DNA from: an uncultured Eubacteriales bacterium
GTDB lineage: Bacteria > Bacillota > Clostridia > TANB77 > CAG-508
Direction: 5' to 3'
Length of the DNA stretch: 57,870 bases
Assembly: GCA_949289635.1 (NCBI GenBank)
Contig: CASEOS010000009.1
Span: 1-57,870, forward strand
The translations under genes and the position numbers were made by a program. Below the pieces are notes generated by a model. The model was not told the DNA's origin. It ran no database searches and was given only the letters and a program-made list of their open reading frames with translations. This document shows, piece by piece, positions 1 through 7,784 of this stretch; the stretch's first letter is position 1; each line of letters starts with the position of its first letter.

Positions 1-1
1 A

Positions 2-43
2 GCTAATTTAGAAGAATTTGGTATGGTTAATTGTGCAATTTAA
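2..43 (+). pseudogene. Possible C-terminal tail of an upstream gene
   Basis: An open frame enters from the window edge and ends at a TAA at 41-43, giving 13 residues that end in MVNCAI. It could be the last codons of a truncated gene or chance. The following 150 bases hold no convincing gene. Confidence 0.25.
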
Positions 44-219
44 TTATATAGATTAAATTTTTATATAATTTTGTTTCACATCATTGACACAACAACATGA
101 GTATCTAACCATAAAGAAAAGTTTCTATTGAAAAAGAAGTAAATATATGGTAAAATAAAAAAGAATTAAAAGGAAAGGTTAAATGGTGGGAAGATGATGA
201 TTATTAATAAACTAGATAA

Positions 220-324
220 TATAAAATAAAATATAATCATATTTTAGAATGGTTTATTAATAATGCAAATTTTAAAGAATTATATAAAAAAACTGTCGAA
301 TTAACGTGTAGAAATATAATATAA
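220..324 (+). pseudogene. Protein-like remnant without a start codon
   Basis: The frame 220-324 reads as plausible protein (ILEWFINNANF, KELYKKTVEL) but follows a stop at 217-219 and has no ATG, GTG or TTG. It ends two bases before the hairpin in front of the ABC-F gene. It is probably the decayed end of a gene. A leader peptide is possible but unsupported without a start codon. Confidence 0.2.
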
Positions 325-325
325 T

Positions 326-360
326 AAACTCCTTCTTTAATATGATTAAAGGAGGAGTTT
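326..360 (+). promoter_or_regulatory. Hairpin that buries the ribosome binding site of the ABC-F gene
   Basis: The arms 326-340 and 346-360 pair over 15 bp with one G-U wobble around a 5-base loop (TATGA). The right arm contains the AAAGGAGG Shine-Dalgarno sequence, and a short T-run follows just before the ATG at 363. The structure could be an intrinsic terminator/attenuator or a translational lock. Attenuation by leader structures is known for several antibiotic-resistance ABC-F genes; that it operates here is inference. Confidence 0.6.
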
Positions 361-362
361 TT

Positions 363-1934
363 ATGGTATTAGAATTAAAAAATATATCAAAATATTATGG
401 TGATAGAAAGATATTAGAAATTGAAGATTTAAAAGTATATGAAAATGAAAAAATAGGAATCGTAGGACAAAACGGATCCGGAAAAACCACTTTATTGAAC
501 ATCATAGCTGGGAAAATAGAGCCAGATACAGGAGAAATGATTCGTAAGCAAAATATCGTATATATGGAGCAGTTTGAAGAAATGAATTATGAAAATAAGA
601 ATTTAAGTGGTGGAGAGAAAAAGAAAGAAGCATTTCATCAAAAAGTATTACATCAAAATGGCATCTTATTATTAGATGAACCATCAAGCAATTTAGATAG
701 AAATGGGATTAATCATATTGAAAAGGAATTAAAAAAATATCAAGGAACGATATTAATCATATCTCATGATAGAAGTTTATTAGATGAAATTTGTACAGCT
801 ATTATTGAAATAAAAGATGGAAAAGTCAAAAGATATGAGGGGAATTATTCGAAATATAAGTTACAAAAAGAAACGGAAATGAAAAGAAAACAATTTGAAT
901 ATATGCAATATATCAGTGAAAAACAGAGGTTAGAGAAAGCAATTCATGTTTCAAAAAATACAGCAAAAGAAATTCGAAAAACGCCAAAACGAATGGGAAA
1001 TTCTGAAGCAAGACTACATAAAAGAGGTGTTGAAAATATAAGAGAAAAATTAGAAGGACATACAAATGCCTTGCAAACGAGATTAAAGAAATTAGAAGTA
1101 AAAGAAAAACCACAAAACAATCCAAAAATCTATATGAAGTATCAAACAGAAGAAAATACAAAAAATAAAATTGCAGTATATATTGAAAATTTGAATATCC
1201 AATTAGGAGAAAAACAAGTATTCGAACATGCAAATTGTGTCATCAAAACCAATCGAAAAACAGCTTTAATAGGAGAAAATGGAGCAGGAAAGACAACACT
1301 CATAAAGCAAATAATAAATGGAAACCCTCATATAAAAATAAATCCAAATATGAAAATAGGCTATTTTTCTCAGGATTTTTCAAACTTAGATTTTAGTAAA
1401 AATGTATTACAAAATGTCATGCAAGATACGAATCAATCAGAAATGATTGTAAAAAACATATTAGCAAATTTGTTATTCAAAGAGAAAGACTTAGAAAAAG
1501 ACATAAAAGATTTAAGTGGTGGGGAAAGAGTAAAAGTATCGATTGCTAAGATATTGGTATCAGACAATAATTTACTGATATTAGATGAGCCTACTAATTT
1601 CTTGGATATAGAATCTATTGAAAGTTTAGAAAATTTATTAAAGGAATATAATGGAACGATTTTATTTGTTACACATGATAAAACATTTATTGATCATATT
1701 GCAACAGATATGTTAGTGATAAAAAATCATAAAATCATAGAACATGAAGGAAATTATTCTTCATATTTACAATATGAAAAAGATAGAAGTAATAAACAAC
1801 AAAGTAAAAACGAAAATGATAAACTATTATTAGATTTTAAGATATCACAAATTACTTCAGAATTAGCAATTACAAAAGACGAGAAAAGAAAAAAAGAGCT
1901 TGAGGAAGAACTTATCTTGTTAAATTTTAAATGA
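363..1934 (+). CDS. ABC-F family ATPase (ribosome-associated, possible antibiotic-resistance type)
   Basis: The protein has 523 residues and two nucleotide-binding domains with no membrane segments. NBD1 has GQNGSGKT (about 35-42), LSGGE (81-85) and LLLDEP (102-107). Only about 40 residues separate Walker A from the signature, so NBD1 is compact, as in Vga/Msr/Lsa-like resistance proteins. A basic helical linker (about 170-265) corresponds to the P-site-tRNA interaction region. NBD2 has GENGAGKT (304-311), LSGGE (384-388) and LILDEP. A charged C-terminal helix follows. ABC-F proteins act on the ribosome and either rescue stalled complexes or displace drugs. I chose ATG 363, 7 bases after AAAGGAGG; the in-frame ATG at 342 lies in the hairpin loop. 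Assignment as ABC-F is firm; the resistance role is inferred. Confidence 0.9.
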   Translation: MVLELKNISKYYGDRKILEIEDLKVYENEKIGIVGQNGSGKTTLLNIIAGKIEPDTGEMIRKQNIVYMEQFEEMNYENKNLSGGEKKKEAFHQKVLHQNGILLLDEPSSNLDRNGINHIEKELKKYQGTILIISHDRSLLDEICTAIIEIKDGKVKRYEGNYSKYKLQKETEMKRKQFEYMQYISEKQRLEKAIHVSKNTAKEIRKTPKRMGNSEARLHKRGVENIREKLEGHTNALQTRLKKLEVKEKPQNNPKIYMKYQTEENTKNKIAVYIENLNIQLGEKQVFEHANCVIKTNRKTALIGENGAGKTTLIKQIINGNPHIKINPNMKIGYFSQDFSNLDFSKNVLQNVMQDTNQSEMIVKNILANLLFKEKDLEKDIKDLSGGERVKVSIAKILVSDNNLLILDEPTNFLDIESIESLENLLKEYNGTILFVTHDKTFIDHIATDMLVIKNHKIIEHEGNYSSYLQYEKDRSNKQQSKNENDKLLLDFKISQITSELAITKDEKRKKELEEELILLNFK

Positions 1935-1977
1935 TATGTTATATTCTAATTAAACATTAAAAAAGGAGTAAAAAATA

Positions 1978-2439
1978 ATGAGAACAAAAGAAGAAAAAAG
2001 AGTATTTTCAGAAGTAGATGCTTTTTTAGACATAATTGATGAAGAATATAAAAATAAAATACCAATAAAATTGAGAAATTTATTTAAAGAACACAAAGAT
2101 AAAGATTATCATCCTGTTTATCATGTGAATATACCAATAGAAGAACAAAATATAAAAAAAGAAACAATTGCTATGATTGGTCTTTTACATCTTAATTATT
2201 GGTGTGAAACAGAAGAAGAGAAAAATAAATTAAGAAATATTTTTTTAGAAAATCAAAAAAAATATGAAGAGAAAATGAATAGAAAATATAATCTGGACGA
2301 CTTATTTAAAAATGTATTTGAAGAAAAGATAAATGAAAATACAGAAAAAATCGAAGAATTCAAATATATGGTAGAATATAATAAACCATTTTATGTAAAA
2401 ATAATGGATTTTTTGAGAAAATTATTTAATAAAAAATAA
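1978..2439 (+). CDS. Hypothetical charged protein, 153 aa
   Basis: I do not recognise a family. The protein is rich in Lys and Glu, appears mostly helical, and ends in a short amphipathic basic segment (IMDFLRKLFNKK) that might associate with membrane. It has no signal peptide. A good AAAGGAG site precedes the ATG. The next gene starts 27 bases downstream, so the two are probably co-transcribed. Confidence 0.7.
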   Translation: MRTKEEKRVFSEVDAFLDIIDEEYKNKIPIKLRNLFKEHKDKDYHPVYHVNIPIEEQNIKKETIAMIGLLHLNYWCETEEEKNKLRNIFLENQKKYEEKMNRKYNLDDLFKNVFEEKINENTEKIEEFKYMVEYNKPFYVKIMDFLRKLFNKK

Positions 2440-2466
2440 TGGGAATTATTTTAAAAGGAGTTATAT

Positions 2467-3663
2467 ATGAAACCAGAAATTCTAAGAGATATTTATGAAA
2501 AAGAAGGAATTACAAGTTCAGATTTACAAGAAAGTTTTACACAATTAGAAAATGCCATATACCGATTAGCACTAGTAAGAGTATCTAATATCGTTCCGAA
2601 AAGTCAAACAATATTGCCAATTAGTGAAGAACCATATTTAACTAAAAACTATAATGGTGCTAATAAATTTATTAATTCACTGTCAGATATGCTTTTACAA
2701 TCTGGGGTAATACCAATGCTTACAGATTTTTCTGAAGAGGGAATAAAGCAATATGCAGAAAAGCAAGAACAAATTTTAGAGGAATATTCACCATATACTT
2801 CAGACTATAATTCAACATTATTATTTTCAATAAATGGAATCGTACCAGATGATATAAATAATACTTTTTCAAATAAAACATGTGCTATTATTGAACCATT
2901 AATGAATCAAATAAACAAAGGAAAATGTGTTTCATTAATACCAACAGATACAGCATTTAAAGGTAAAATGACTTTATCCCCAGATGCGATTGTTTTAATA
3001 AAAAAAGATAGATATGATAGTCTATCACCAGAAGAGAAGGAAAGACTAAAGAGTTTAAACTTAACAGTGGAAATGTTTGAAGGCGAAACAAAAAAAGCCA
3101 TAGAAGCTAAACTAGAAGAAAATGGATATACAGTTGAGGACTTGTCTTTAAGTGCAGAAAAAGATCATAATATCAGTAGAGAAACAAGAAAAGCAATAGA
3201 CGATATTGCGGAAAAGAAAGATATAGCAAAAGCACGATATTTTAATATTTTAGATAGAAAAACTTCAGATGTAGATAAGTTAGATAGTGTAAAAGATGAA
3301 GCAAGTAGTATTTTGAAAGTGAAAGAATATTATCAAGACATATTTTATACATATTTATTGAATAATTTACCCATAGACGAATTTGAAGGGAAAAAAGGAG
3401 AAATATTATCAGCAGAAGAATTAAAGAAGGATTTAATGACTTATAAAGATGCTAAAGTATATACGGATATTTTATGTTCTGGTATTAAAAAAGTGGGACT
3501 AGACAAATATAAAGATATAGTGACAATATATAATAAAAGATTAGAAAGTTTAAGAGCTTTAGGAAAATTACCAACTCCACAGCAAATAGTAGATAGTATA
3601 GAACAAAAGAGACCAATAGATTTAGTTTCAATGCTAGAAAATGAAGTAGATATTTCTAAATAA
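2467..3663 (+). CDS. Hypothetical cytoplasmic protein, 398 aa
   Basis: The family is not recognised. The sequence is soluble, mixed and Lys/Glu-rich with no signal peptide or membrane segment. The start has a clear AAAAGGAGT site 7-8 bases upstream. The frame closes at TAA 3661-3663, but a protein-like Lys/Glu-rich reading continues in the +1 frame to 3832 (separate entry), so the C-terminus may once have been longer. It appears to share an operon with the 153-aa gene before it. Confidence 0.75.
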   Translation: MKPEILRDIYEKEGITSSDLQESFTQLENAIYRLALVRVSNIVPKSQTILPISEEPYLTKNYNGANKFINSLSDMLLQSGVIPMLTDFSEEGIKQYAEKQEQILEEYSPYTSDYNSTLLFSINGIVPDDINNTFSNKTCAIIEPLMNQINKGKCVSLIPTDTAFKGKMTLSPDAIVLIKKDRYDSLSPEEKERLKSLNLTVEMFEGETKKAIEAKLEENGYTVEDLSLSAEKDHNISRETRKAIDDIAEKKDIAKARYFNILDRKTSDVDKLDSVKDEASSILKVKEYYQDIFYTYLLNNLPIDEFEGKKGEILSAEELKKDLMTYKDAKVYTDILCSGIKKVGLDKYKDIVTIYNKRLESLRALGKLPTPQQIVDSIEQKRPIDLVSMLENEVDISK

Positions 3664-3664
3664 A

Positions 3665-3832
3665 AAACTAAGACAAGAATTAGAAACATTTTTAAATAAG
3701 ATGATGAAATATAAATATTTAACACAAGAAGAAAAGCAGATAGAATTTATGAAGAAGAATAGGAATTTAAGAAAATATATTGAAAAATACACATTTTTCT
3801 GTTACATTAAGGAAAACAAAGGAAAAAGGTGA
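3665..3832 (+). pseudogene. Protein-like +1-frame continuation of the upstream 398-aa gene
   Basis: Directly after the stop at 3661-3663, the +1 frame stays open to TGA 3830-3832 and reads as a helical Lys/Glu/Asn-rich segment (QELETFLNKMMKYKYLTQEE). An ATG at 3701 lacks a good ribosome binding site. It may be a C-terminus cut off by a one-base insertion, or chance open frame in A-rich DNA. Confidence 0.3.
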
Positions 3833-3836
3833 TCAT

Positions 3837-4277
3837 ATGATAAGAAAAATAAAAGAAGAAGACTTAACAAAGGTCATGACCATATGGGTAAAAGGAAATT
3901 TCAAAGCTAATAGTTTTATTGAAAAAGATTATTGGTTAGAAATTTATAATCAAGTAAAAGTAGATTTCTTGGAAAATTTTAAAACTTATGTCTATGTAGA
4001 AAATGATGAGGTCTTAGGATTTATTTCTATTAATGAGAATGAAATTAAGGCTATATTTGTAAAAGAAGAAAACAGAGGACATGAAATTGGAACAAAATTG
4101 CTAAATTATTACAGAAATAATTTAGAAGAAAATGCAGAACTTTTTGTGAAGGTATTTGAAAAGAATATGAATAGTATTCTATTTTTCTCAAATCTACAAT
4201 TTAAAAATACGAAGGTTCAGCTAAATGAGCAATTTAATGAAACAGAATATGTCATGACTTGGAAAAAAGAAAAATGA
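3837..4277 (+). CDS. GNAT family N-acetyltransferase
   Basis: The 146-residue protein has the GNAT order: an N-terminal helix pair, a central strand segment (YVENDEVLGFISI), and the acetyl-CoA-binding region IFVKEENRGHEIGTKLL (about 83-99), which fits the Q/RxxGxG/A motif as NRGHEIG. It ends in a strand with an aromatic/Met tail. It transfers an acetyl group from acetyl-CoA to an amine; the substrate is unknown. ATG 3837 was chosen because AAAGGTGAT lies just upstream. A terminator follows at once, so it ends its transcript. Confidence 0.85.
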   Translation: MIRKIKEEDLTKVMTIWVKGNFKANSFIEKDYWLEIYNQVKVDFLENFKTYVYVENDEVLGFISINENEIKAIFVKEENRGHEIGTKLLNYYRNNLEENAELFVKVFEKNMNSILFFSNLQFKNTKVQLNEQFNETEYVMTWKKEK

Positions 4278-4289
4278 AATATATGGAAA

Positions 4290-4322
4290 AAAGGATAAAG
4301 TTGAAGACACTTTATCTTTTTT
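4290..4322 (+). terminator. Intrinsic terminator after the GNAT gene
   Basis: GATAAAGT (4294-4301) pairs with ACTTTATC (4309-4316) around a 7-base loop and is followed by TTTTTT. Confidence 0.75.
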
Positions 4323-4531
4323 GTTGAATAGGAAAAGTAAATTATTCTAATTAACAAAAAATATGTTGTATTTTATAGAAAGTCTATTTTCGTGATTATA
4401 AAATGTCGAGGAACTATCTTAAGAAAATTTTAATAATTCATAAAAAAATACTTAATAAATAGCTGATATACTAAAAGTGACAAAAATGTAAGACAAAAAT
4501 ACAGCAAAATGCATACATTTTAGGAAAAATG

Positions 4532-4540
4532 TGGTATAAT
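4532..4540 (+). promoter_or_regulatory. Extended -10 promoter for the VTT-family gene
   Basis: TGGTATAAT is a perfect extended -10 element 44 bases before the ATG at 4584. No clear -35 is visible, which is usual for extended -10 promoters. The spacer DNA since 4323 otherwise shows no gene. Confidence 0.6.
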
Positions 4541-4583
4541 ATATATGTCATGGTTTATTTTAACATAAACAGAAAGGATAAAA

Positions 4584-5315
4584 ATGAGTAGAAAAACAAA
4601 GATAAAAATATTTAGAATTATATTAACAATCATAGCAGTAGTAATTATTATAGGAATGTTAATCTATTTAATACCAGTCATGAAAAATCTAAGTACAGTA
4701 GAAGGACAAGAAGCGTTTAAAAATAAAGTGAACGATTCAGGATTTGTTGGCTTATTAATGTTATTTGGCCTTCAGGTAGCACAAATATTTTTATTTATAT
4801 TACCAGGAGAACCAATAGAAATATTAGCAGGTATGTGCTATGGTGGTTGGGGTGGATTATTATTTATCACCATATCTGTATGTATTATTACAACAGGAAT
4901 CTTTTTCCTAGTAAGAAAATTAGGAAGAAAATTTGTATATGATTTTTGTGATGAAGAAAAAGTAAAGAAAATTGAAAATAGTAAACTATTTAAAAATCCA
5001 AAGAAAGTTGAATGGATATTAATTATTTTATTTATGATACCAGGAACACCAAAAGATTTATTAGTATATATTTCAGGTTTATTACCAATTAAACCATTGC
5101 ATTTAATATTGATATCTACATTTGCTAGATTACCTTCAGTTGTTTCATCAACATTTGCAGGAAACACATTAATGAAAGGAGAATGGAAATCTAGTTTAAT
5201 TATATATGGAATTACATTTTTATTAGTTGGTGTGGTTATATTTATTATCAATAAATTTGATAAGACTAAGACAACACAAGAAGCCTTAAAATCAATACAA
5301 GAAGATATAAAATAG
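4584..5315 (+). CDS. VTT/DedA-like (TVP38/TMEM64 family) membrane protein
   Basis: The 243-residue protein has an N-terminal anchor (about 10-31), then the VTT core with the Gly/Pro-rich re-entrant segment (LPGEPIEILAGMCYGGWGG) near residues 73-91. A second Pro-Gly motif (MIPGTPKDLLVYISG) lies near 152-166, and a final membrane helix near 205-225. Family members act as lipid-handling (flippase or scramblase-like) membrane proteins. The CmpB-like gene starts 27 bases downstream, suggesting one operon. Confidence 0.85.
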   Translation: MSRKTKIKIFRIILTIIAVVIIIGMLIYLIPVMKNLSTVEGQEAFKNKVNDSGFVGLLMLFGLQVAQIFLFILPGEPIEILAGMCYGGWGGLLFITISVCIITTGIFFLVRKLGRKFVYDFCDEEKVKKIENSKLFKNPKKVEWILIILFMIPGTPKDLLVYISGLLPIKPLHLILISTFARLPSVVSSTFAGNTLMKGEWKSSLIIYGITFLLVGVVIFIINKFDKTKTTQEALKSIQEDIK

Positions 5316-5341
5316 AAAGAAAGGAAATAAAAGGGAAGTTT

Positions 5342-5932
5342 ATGGAAGATGTAGTCAAAGCTAAAAATACAAAAGATAAAGTTATTGAATATATAATTTA
5401 TTTTTTCATATATTCATTTTTGGGTTGGCTAATAGAAACCATATATGCCATGTTTGTCCATGGATGTTTTGTAAAAAGAGGATTCTTATTTGGACCAATT
5501 TGTCCGATATATGGTTTTGGAGCAGTCTTATTATTGATGGCAACCAAAAAACTATATAAAAAGCCGTTTTTAAAATTTTTAATTGCTACAATTGCATTTA
5601 CATTATTTGAATATATGGTTTCCTTTATATTAGAAATGCTATTTGGATTAAGATGGTGGGACTATTCTAATGATTTCTTAAATATTCAAGGAAGAATCAG
5701 TTTATTATATTCTATATTTTGGGGTGTGATAGGGTTGATTTTATTAGAAAAGCTACACCCATACATCCAAGATAAAATCCAAAAAATAACAAAAGGAAAT
5801 ACCAATCATATTCAGAAAATTGTTTGTTTTATATTAATTGGCATATTCATAGCAGATACCGTTTTTTCAGTATTAAAATATGTCCAATTGGGGACGTTTC
5901 TGTTTGGACATTTTAAGGAATTTTGGGGATAA
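5342..5932 (+). CDS. CmpB-like putative ABC transporter permease (PF06541-type)
   Basis: The 196-residue protein has five or six membrane segments. It carries the family hallmarks FLGWLIETIY (about 20-29), GFLFGPICPIYGFG (about 50-63) and RWWDYS (about 105-110). The family is annotated as a transporter permease, but its function is poorly known. A paralogue lies at 6842-7783. The last dozen codons are made of a GGGGACG repeat hairpin (5881-5910), so the C-terminus looks altered by repeat insertion. Confidence 0.8.
   Translation: MEDVVKAKNTKDKVIEYIIYFFIYSFLGWLIETIYAMFVHGCFVKRGFLFGPICPIYGFGAVLLLMATKKLYKKPFLKFLIATIAFTLFEYMVSFILEMLFGLRWWDYSNDFLNIQGRISLLYSIFWGVIGLILLEKLHPYIQDKIQKITKGNTNHIQKIVCFILIGIFIADTVFSVLKYVQLGTFLFGHFKEFWG
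5881..5910 (+). repeat. Single GGGGACG REP-like hairpin inside the 3' end of a gene
   Basis: TGTCCA pairs with TGGACA around a loop containing GGGGACGTTTCTGTT. The same unit occurs, inverted, at 11194-11223, and as an inverted pair at 35913-35996. Here it is translated as part of the CmpB-like protein. Confidence 0.7.
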
Positions 5933-5951
5933 ACTCCAAAATTCCTTTTTT
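5915..5951 (+). terminator. Intrinsic terminator after the CmpB-like gene
   Basis: AAGGAATTTTGG (5915-5926) pairs perfectly with CCAAAATTCCTT (5936-5947), followed by T residues. The left arm overlaps the stop codon region. Confidence 0.8.
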
Positions 5952-6034
5952 CATTATGGTATAACGAATATATAGCAATTAATGTAAAAAAACATCAACA
6001 ACTATTTACATAAAATCATATTATAGAAAAAGAG

Positions 6035-6069
6035 TGTGTTAATGAAATAGAACATCTTAACACATTTTT
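6035..6069 (+). terminator. Terminator-like hairpin before dpaB
   Basis: TGTGTTAA (6035-6042) pairs with TTAACACA (6057-6064), followed by TTTTT. It lies 35 bases before the dpaB start, so it could be an attenuator or simply the boundary of the previous transcript. Confidence 0.5.
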
Positions 6070-6103
6070 CTATATGACAGAAAATTTGAAAGGAGGAATC
6101 TAT

Positions 6104-6682
6104 TTGGATGTAAAAGGGAAAAAAATAGGATTTGTATTAACAGGTTCATTTTGTACATTTCAAAAAGTATTACCGAAAATGAAAGAATTAATAAAAAAAG
6201 AAGCAGAAATTGTACCTATCATGTCTTTTAATAGTTATCAATTAGATACAAAGTTTGGAAAAGCAGAAGATTTTATCAATGAAATAGAAGAAATGACAGG
6301 AAAGAAGATTATTCATACCATTGCAGATGCAGAACCAATTGGACCTAAAAAAATGACAGATGTGATGATTATTGCACCTTGTTCTGGAAATACTATGTCA
6401 AAATTAGCCTGTGATATTATAGATACACCAGCTACTATGGCAGCAAAATCACATTTAAGAAATAATCGACCATTAGTGATAGCACCATCTACGAATAATG
6501 GATTAAGTGGTAATGCTGAAAATATAGGAAAATTATTGAATAGAAAAAATTATTATTTTGTACCATTTAGACAAGATAATCCCATAACAAAACCAAGATC
6601 AATTGTATTTGATGCAGAGTACATCATAAAAACGTTAGAATATGCCTTAGAAGGAGAACAAATTAGTCCAATATTAATATAA
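6104..6682 (+). CDS. dpaB: Dipicolinate synthase subunit B
   Basis: The 192-residue flavoprotein-like subunit of dipicolinate synthase (SpoVFB) works with DpaA to make dipicolinic acid in the mother cell, which loads the spore core. Recognisable features are the N-terminal GKKIGFVLTGSFCTF, the central IIAPCSGNTMSKLA, and NRPLVIAPSTNNGLS with the following NYYFVPFRQDNP. The start is TTG 6104, 7 bases after AAAGGAGG (6089-6096); the ATG at 6074 lies before the ribosome binding site. No dpaA is adjacent, although the two usually form a pair. The gene lies between two CmpB-like genes, probably as its own transcript. Confidence 0.9.
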   Translation: MDVKGKKIGFVLTGSFCTFQKVLPKMKELIKKEAEIVPIMSFNSYQLDTKFGKAEDFINEIEEMTGKKIIHTIADAEPIGPKKMTDVMIIAPCSGNTMSKLACDIIDTPATMAAKSHLRNNRPLVIAPSTNNGLSGNAENIGKLLNRKNYYFVPFRQDNPITKPRSIVFDAEYIIKTLEYALEGEQISPILI

Positions 6683-6742
6683 AAACAAACATTTTTTTGC
6701 AACAGACCTTGATAATGAATAAATGTTCGTATGCAATTATTC

Positions 6743-6771
6743 TTGTATATAAGATTTAAATATGATACAAT
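6743..6771 (+). promoter_or_regulatory. Promoter for the second CmpB-like gene and uvrB
   Basis: TTGTAT (6743-6748) and TACAAT (6766-6771) are spaced by 17 bases, with a TGA extension before the -10. This is a vegetative-type promoter 70 bases upstream of the 6842 start. Confidence 0.6.
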
Positions 6772-6841
6772 GAGTGCATAGAGGATGAAAAATAAAATTA
6801 AAGATTTAAAAAGTTTGCTATAGAAAGGGTTTTTACGATAT

Positions 6842-7783
6842 ATGAGAAACAAGAAAATGAAAAAAGTAGAAATAAAAAATGAAGAGATTAATAAACCAAT
6901 AGAAGAGCATCAATATGAAGAAAATGATGAACCACAAAACCAAACAAAGATAAAGAAAAAAAGAACAATTAATGGAATTAGTGTATGGAGGATTTTAGCC
7001 TACTTTATTATTTATAGTATATTAGGTTATATCATTGAAACCGTATATGGTATGATAACAAAAGGTGTATGGGAAAGTAGACAAAGCTTTTTATATGGCC
7101 CTTTTTGTGGTATTTATGGTTTAGGCGCAGTTATTATGATTGTTTGCCTACACAAAATTCCTAGAAAATTTAATACATTGTTTATAGGTGGATTTATCGT
7201 AGGCTCTGTTGTAGAATATGTAGTTAGTTTTGTTGGCGAAATGCTATTAGGTGTAAAATGGTGGGACTATTCTAATATGCCATTAAATATAAATGGAAGA
7301 ATATGTGTGTATTTCTCAGTTTTCTGGGGATTTTTAGGAATTTACTTAATTGCTTCTTTAAATCCTAGAGTGGATAAAGTTATTAATTGGATAAAAAGCA
7401 AATTCAAAACCTATAAAGCCTTAAAGACGTTTATTATGACAGTATTTATTGTATTGATGATAGACTGCATTTCTACTGGTTTTGCAATTGAATTCTTTTT
7501 AGTAAGAATGATTGTTCAAAATAATATTGATGTTGCTAATAAAGAATTGGTAATAGAACAATATGATAAAATTTATGGAAATGAAAAATTATCAAAATTT
7601 ATTTACCAATTTTGGGGAGATAAAAAGATGATTAGAACATTTCCAAATTTAAAAATTAATGACAAGAATGGAAATATCGTTTATATGGATAGTTTACTAG
7701 ATATACAACCATATTATTTGAAAGTGCATGATAAAAATAATAAAAATAACGAAGAAGTAGAATCAGATATTAAAGGAGAATGA
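6842..7783 (+). CDS. CmpB-like putative ABC transporter permease, long paralogue
   Basis: The 313-residue protein starts with about 40 charged cytoplasmic residues. The membrane core is the same as in the 5342-5932 protein: [27 protein letters not shown] and [15 protein letters not shown]. It adds a longer soluble C-terminal part (about 215-313). The ribosome binding site is weak (GAAAGGG about 12 bases upstream), so the start may be 6857. Its stop lies one base before the uvrB ATG, so the two genes are translationally coupled. Confidence 0.8.
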   Translation: MRNKKMKKVEIKNEEINKPIEEHQYEENDEPQNQTKIKKKRTINGISVWRILAYFIIYSILGYIIETVYGMITKGVWESRQSFLYGPFCGIYGLGAVIMIVCLHKIPRKFNTLFIGGFIVGSVVEYVVSFVGEMLLGVKWWDYSNMPLNINGRICVYFSVFWGFLGIYLIASLNPRVDKVINWIKSKFKTYKALKTFIMTVFIVLMIDCISTGFAIEFFLVRMIVQNNIDVANKELVIEQYDKIYGNEKLSKFIYQFWGDKKMIRTFPNLKINDKNGNIVYMDSLLDIQPYYLKVHDKNNKNNEEVESDIKGE

Positions 7784-7784
7784 T

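Noticed and set aside
913..1233. Minus-strand frame of 106 residues inside the ABC-F gene
   Set aside because: Leu/Phe-rich shadow of Lys/Glu-rich coding DNA with no ribosome binding site.
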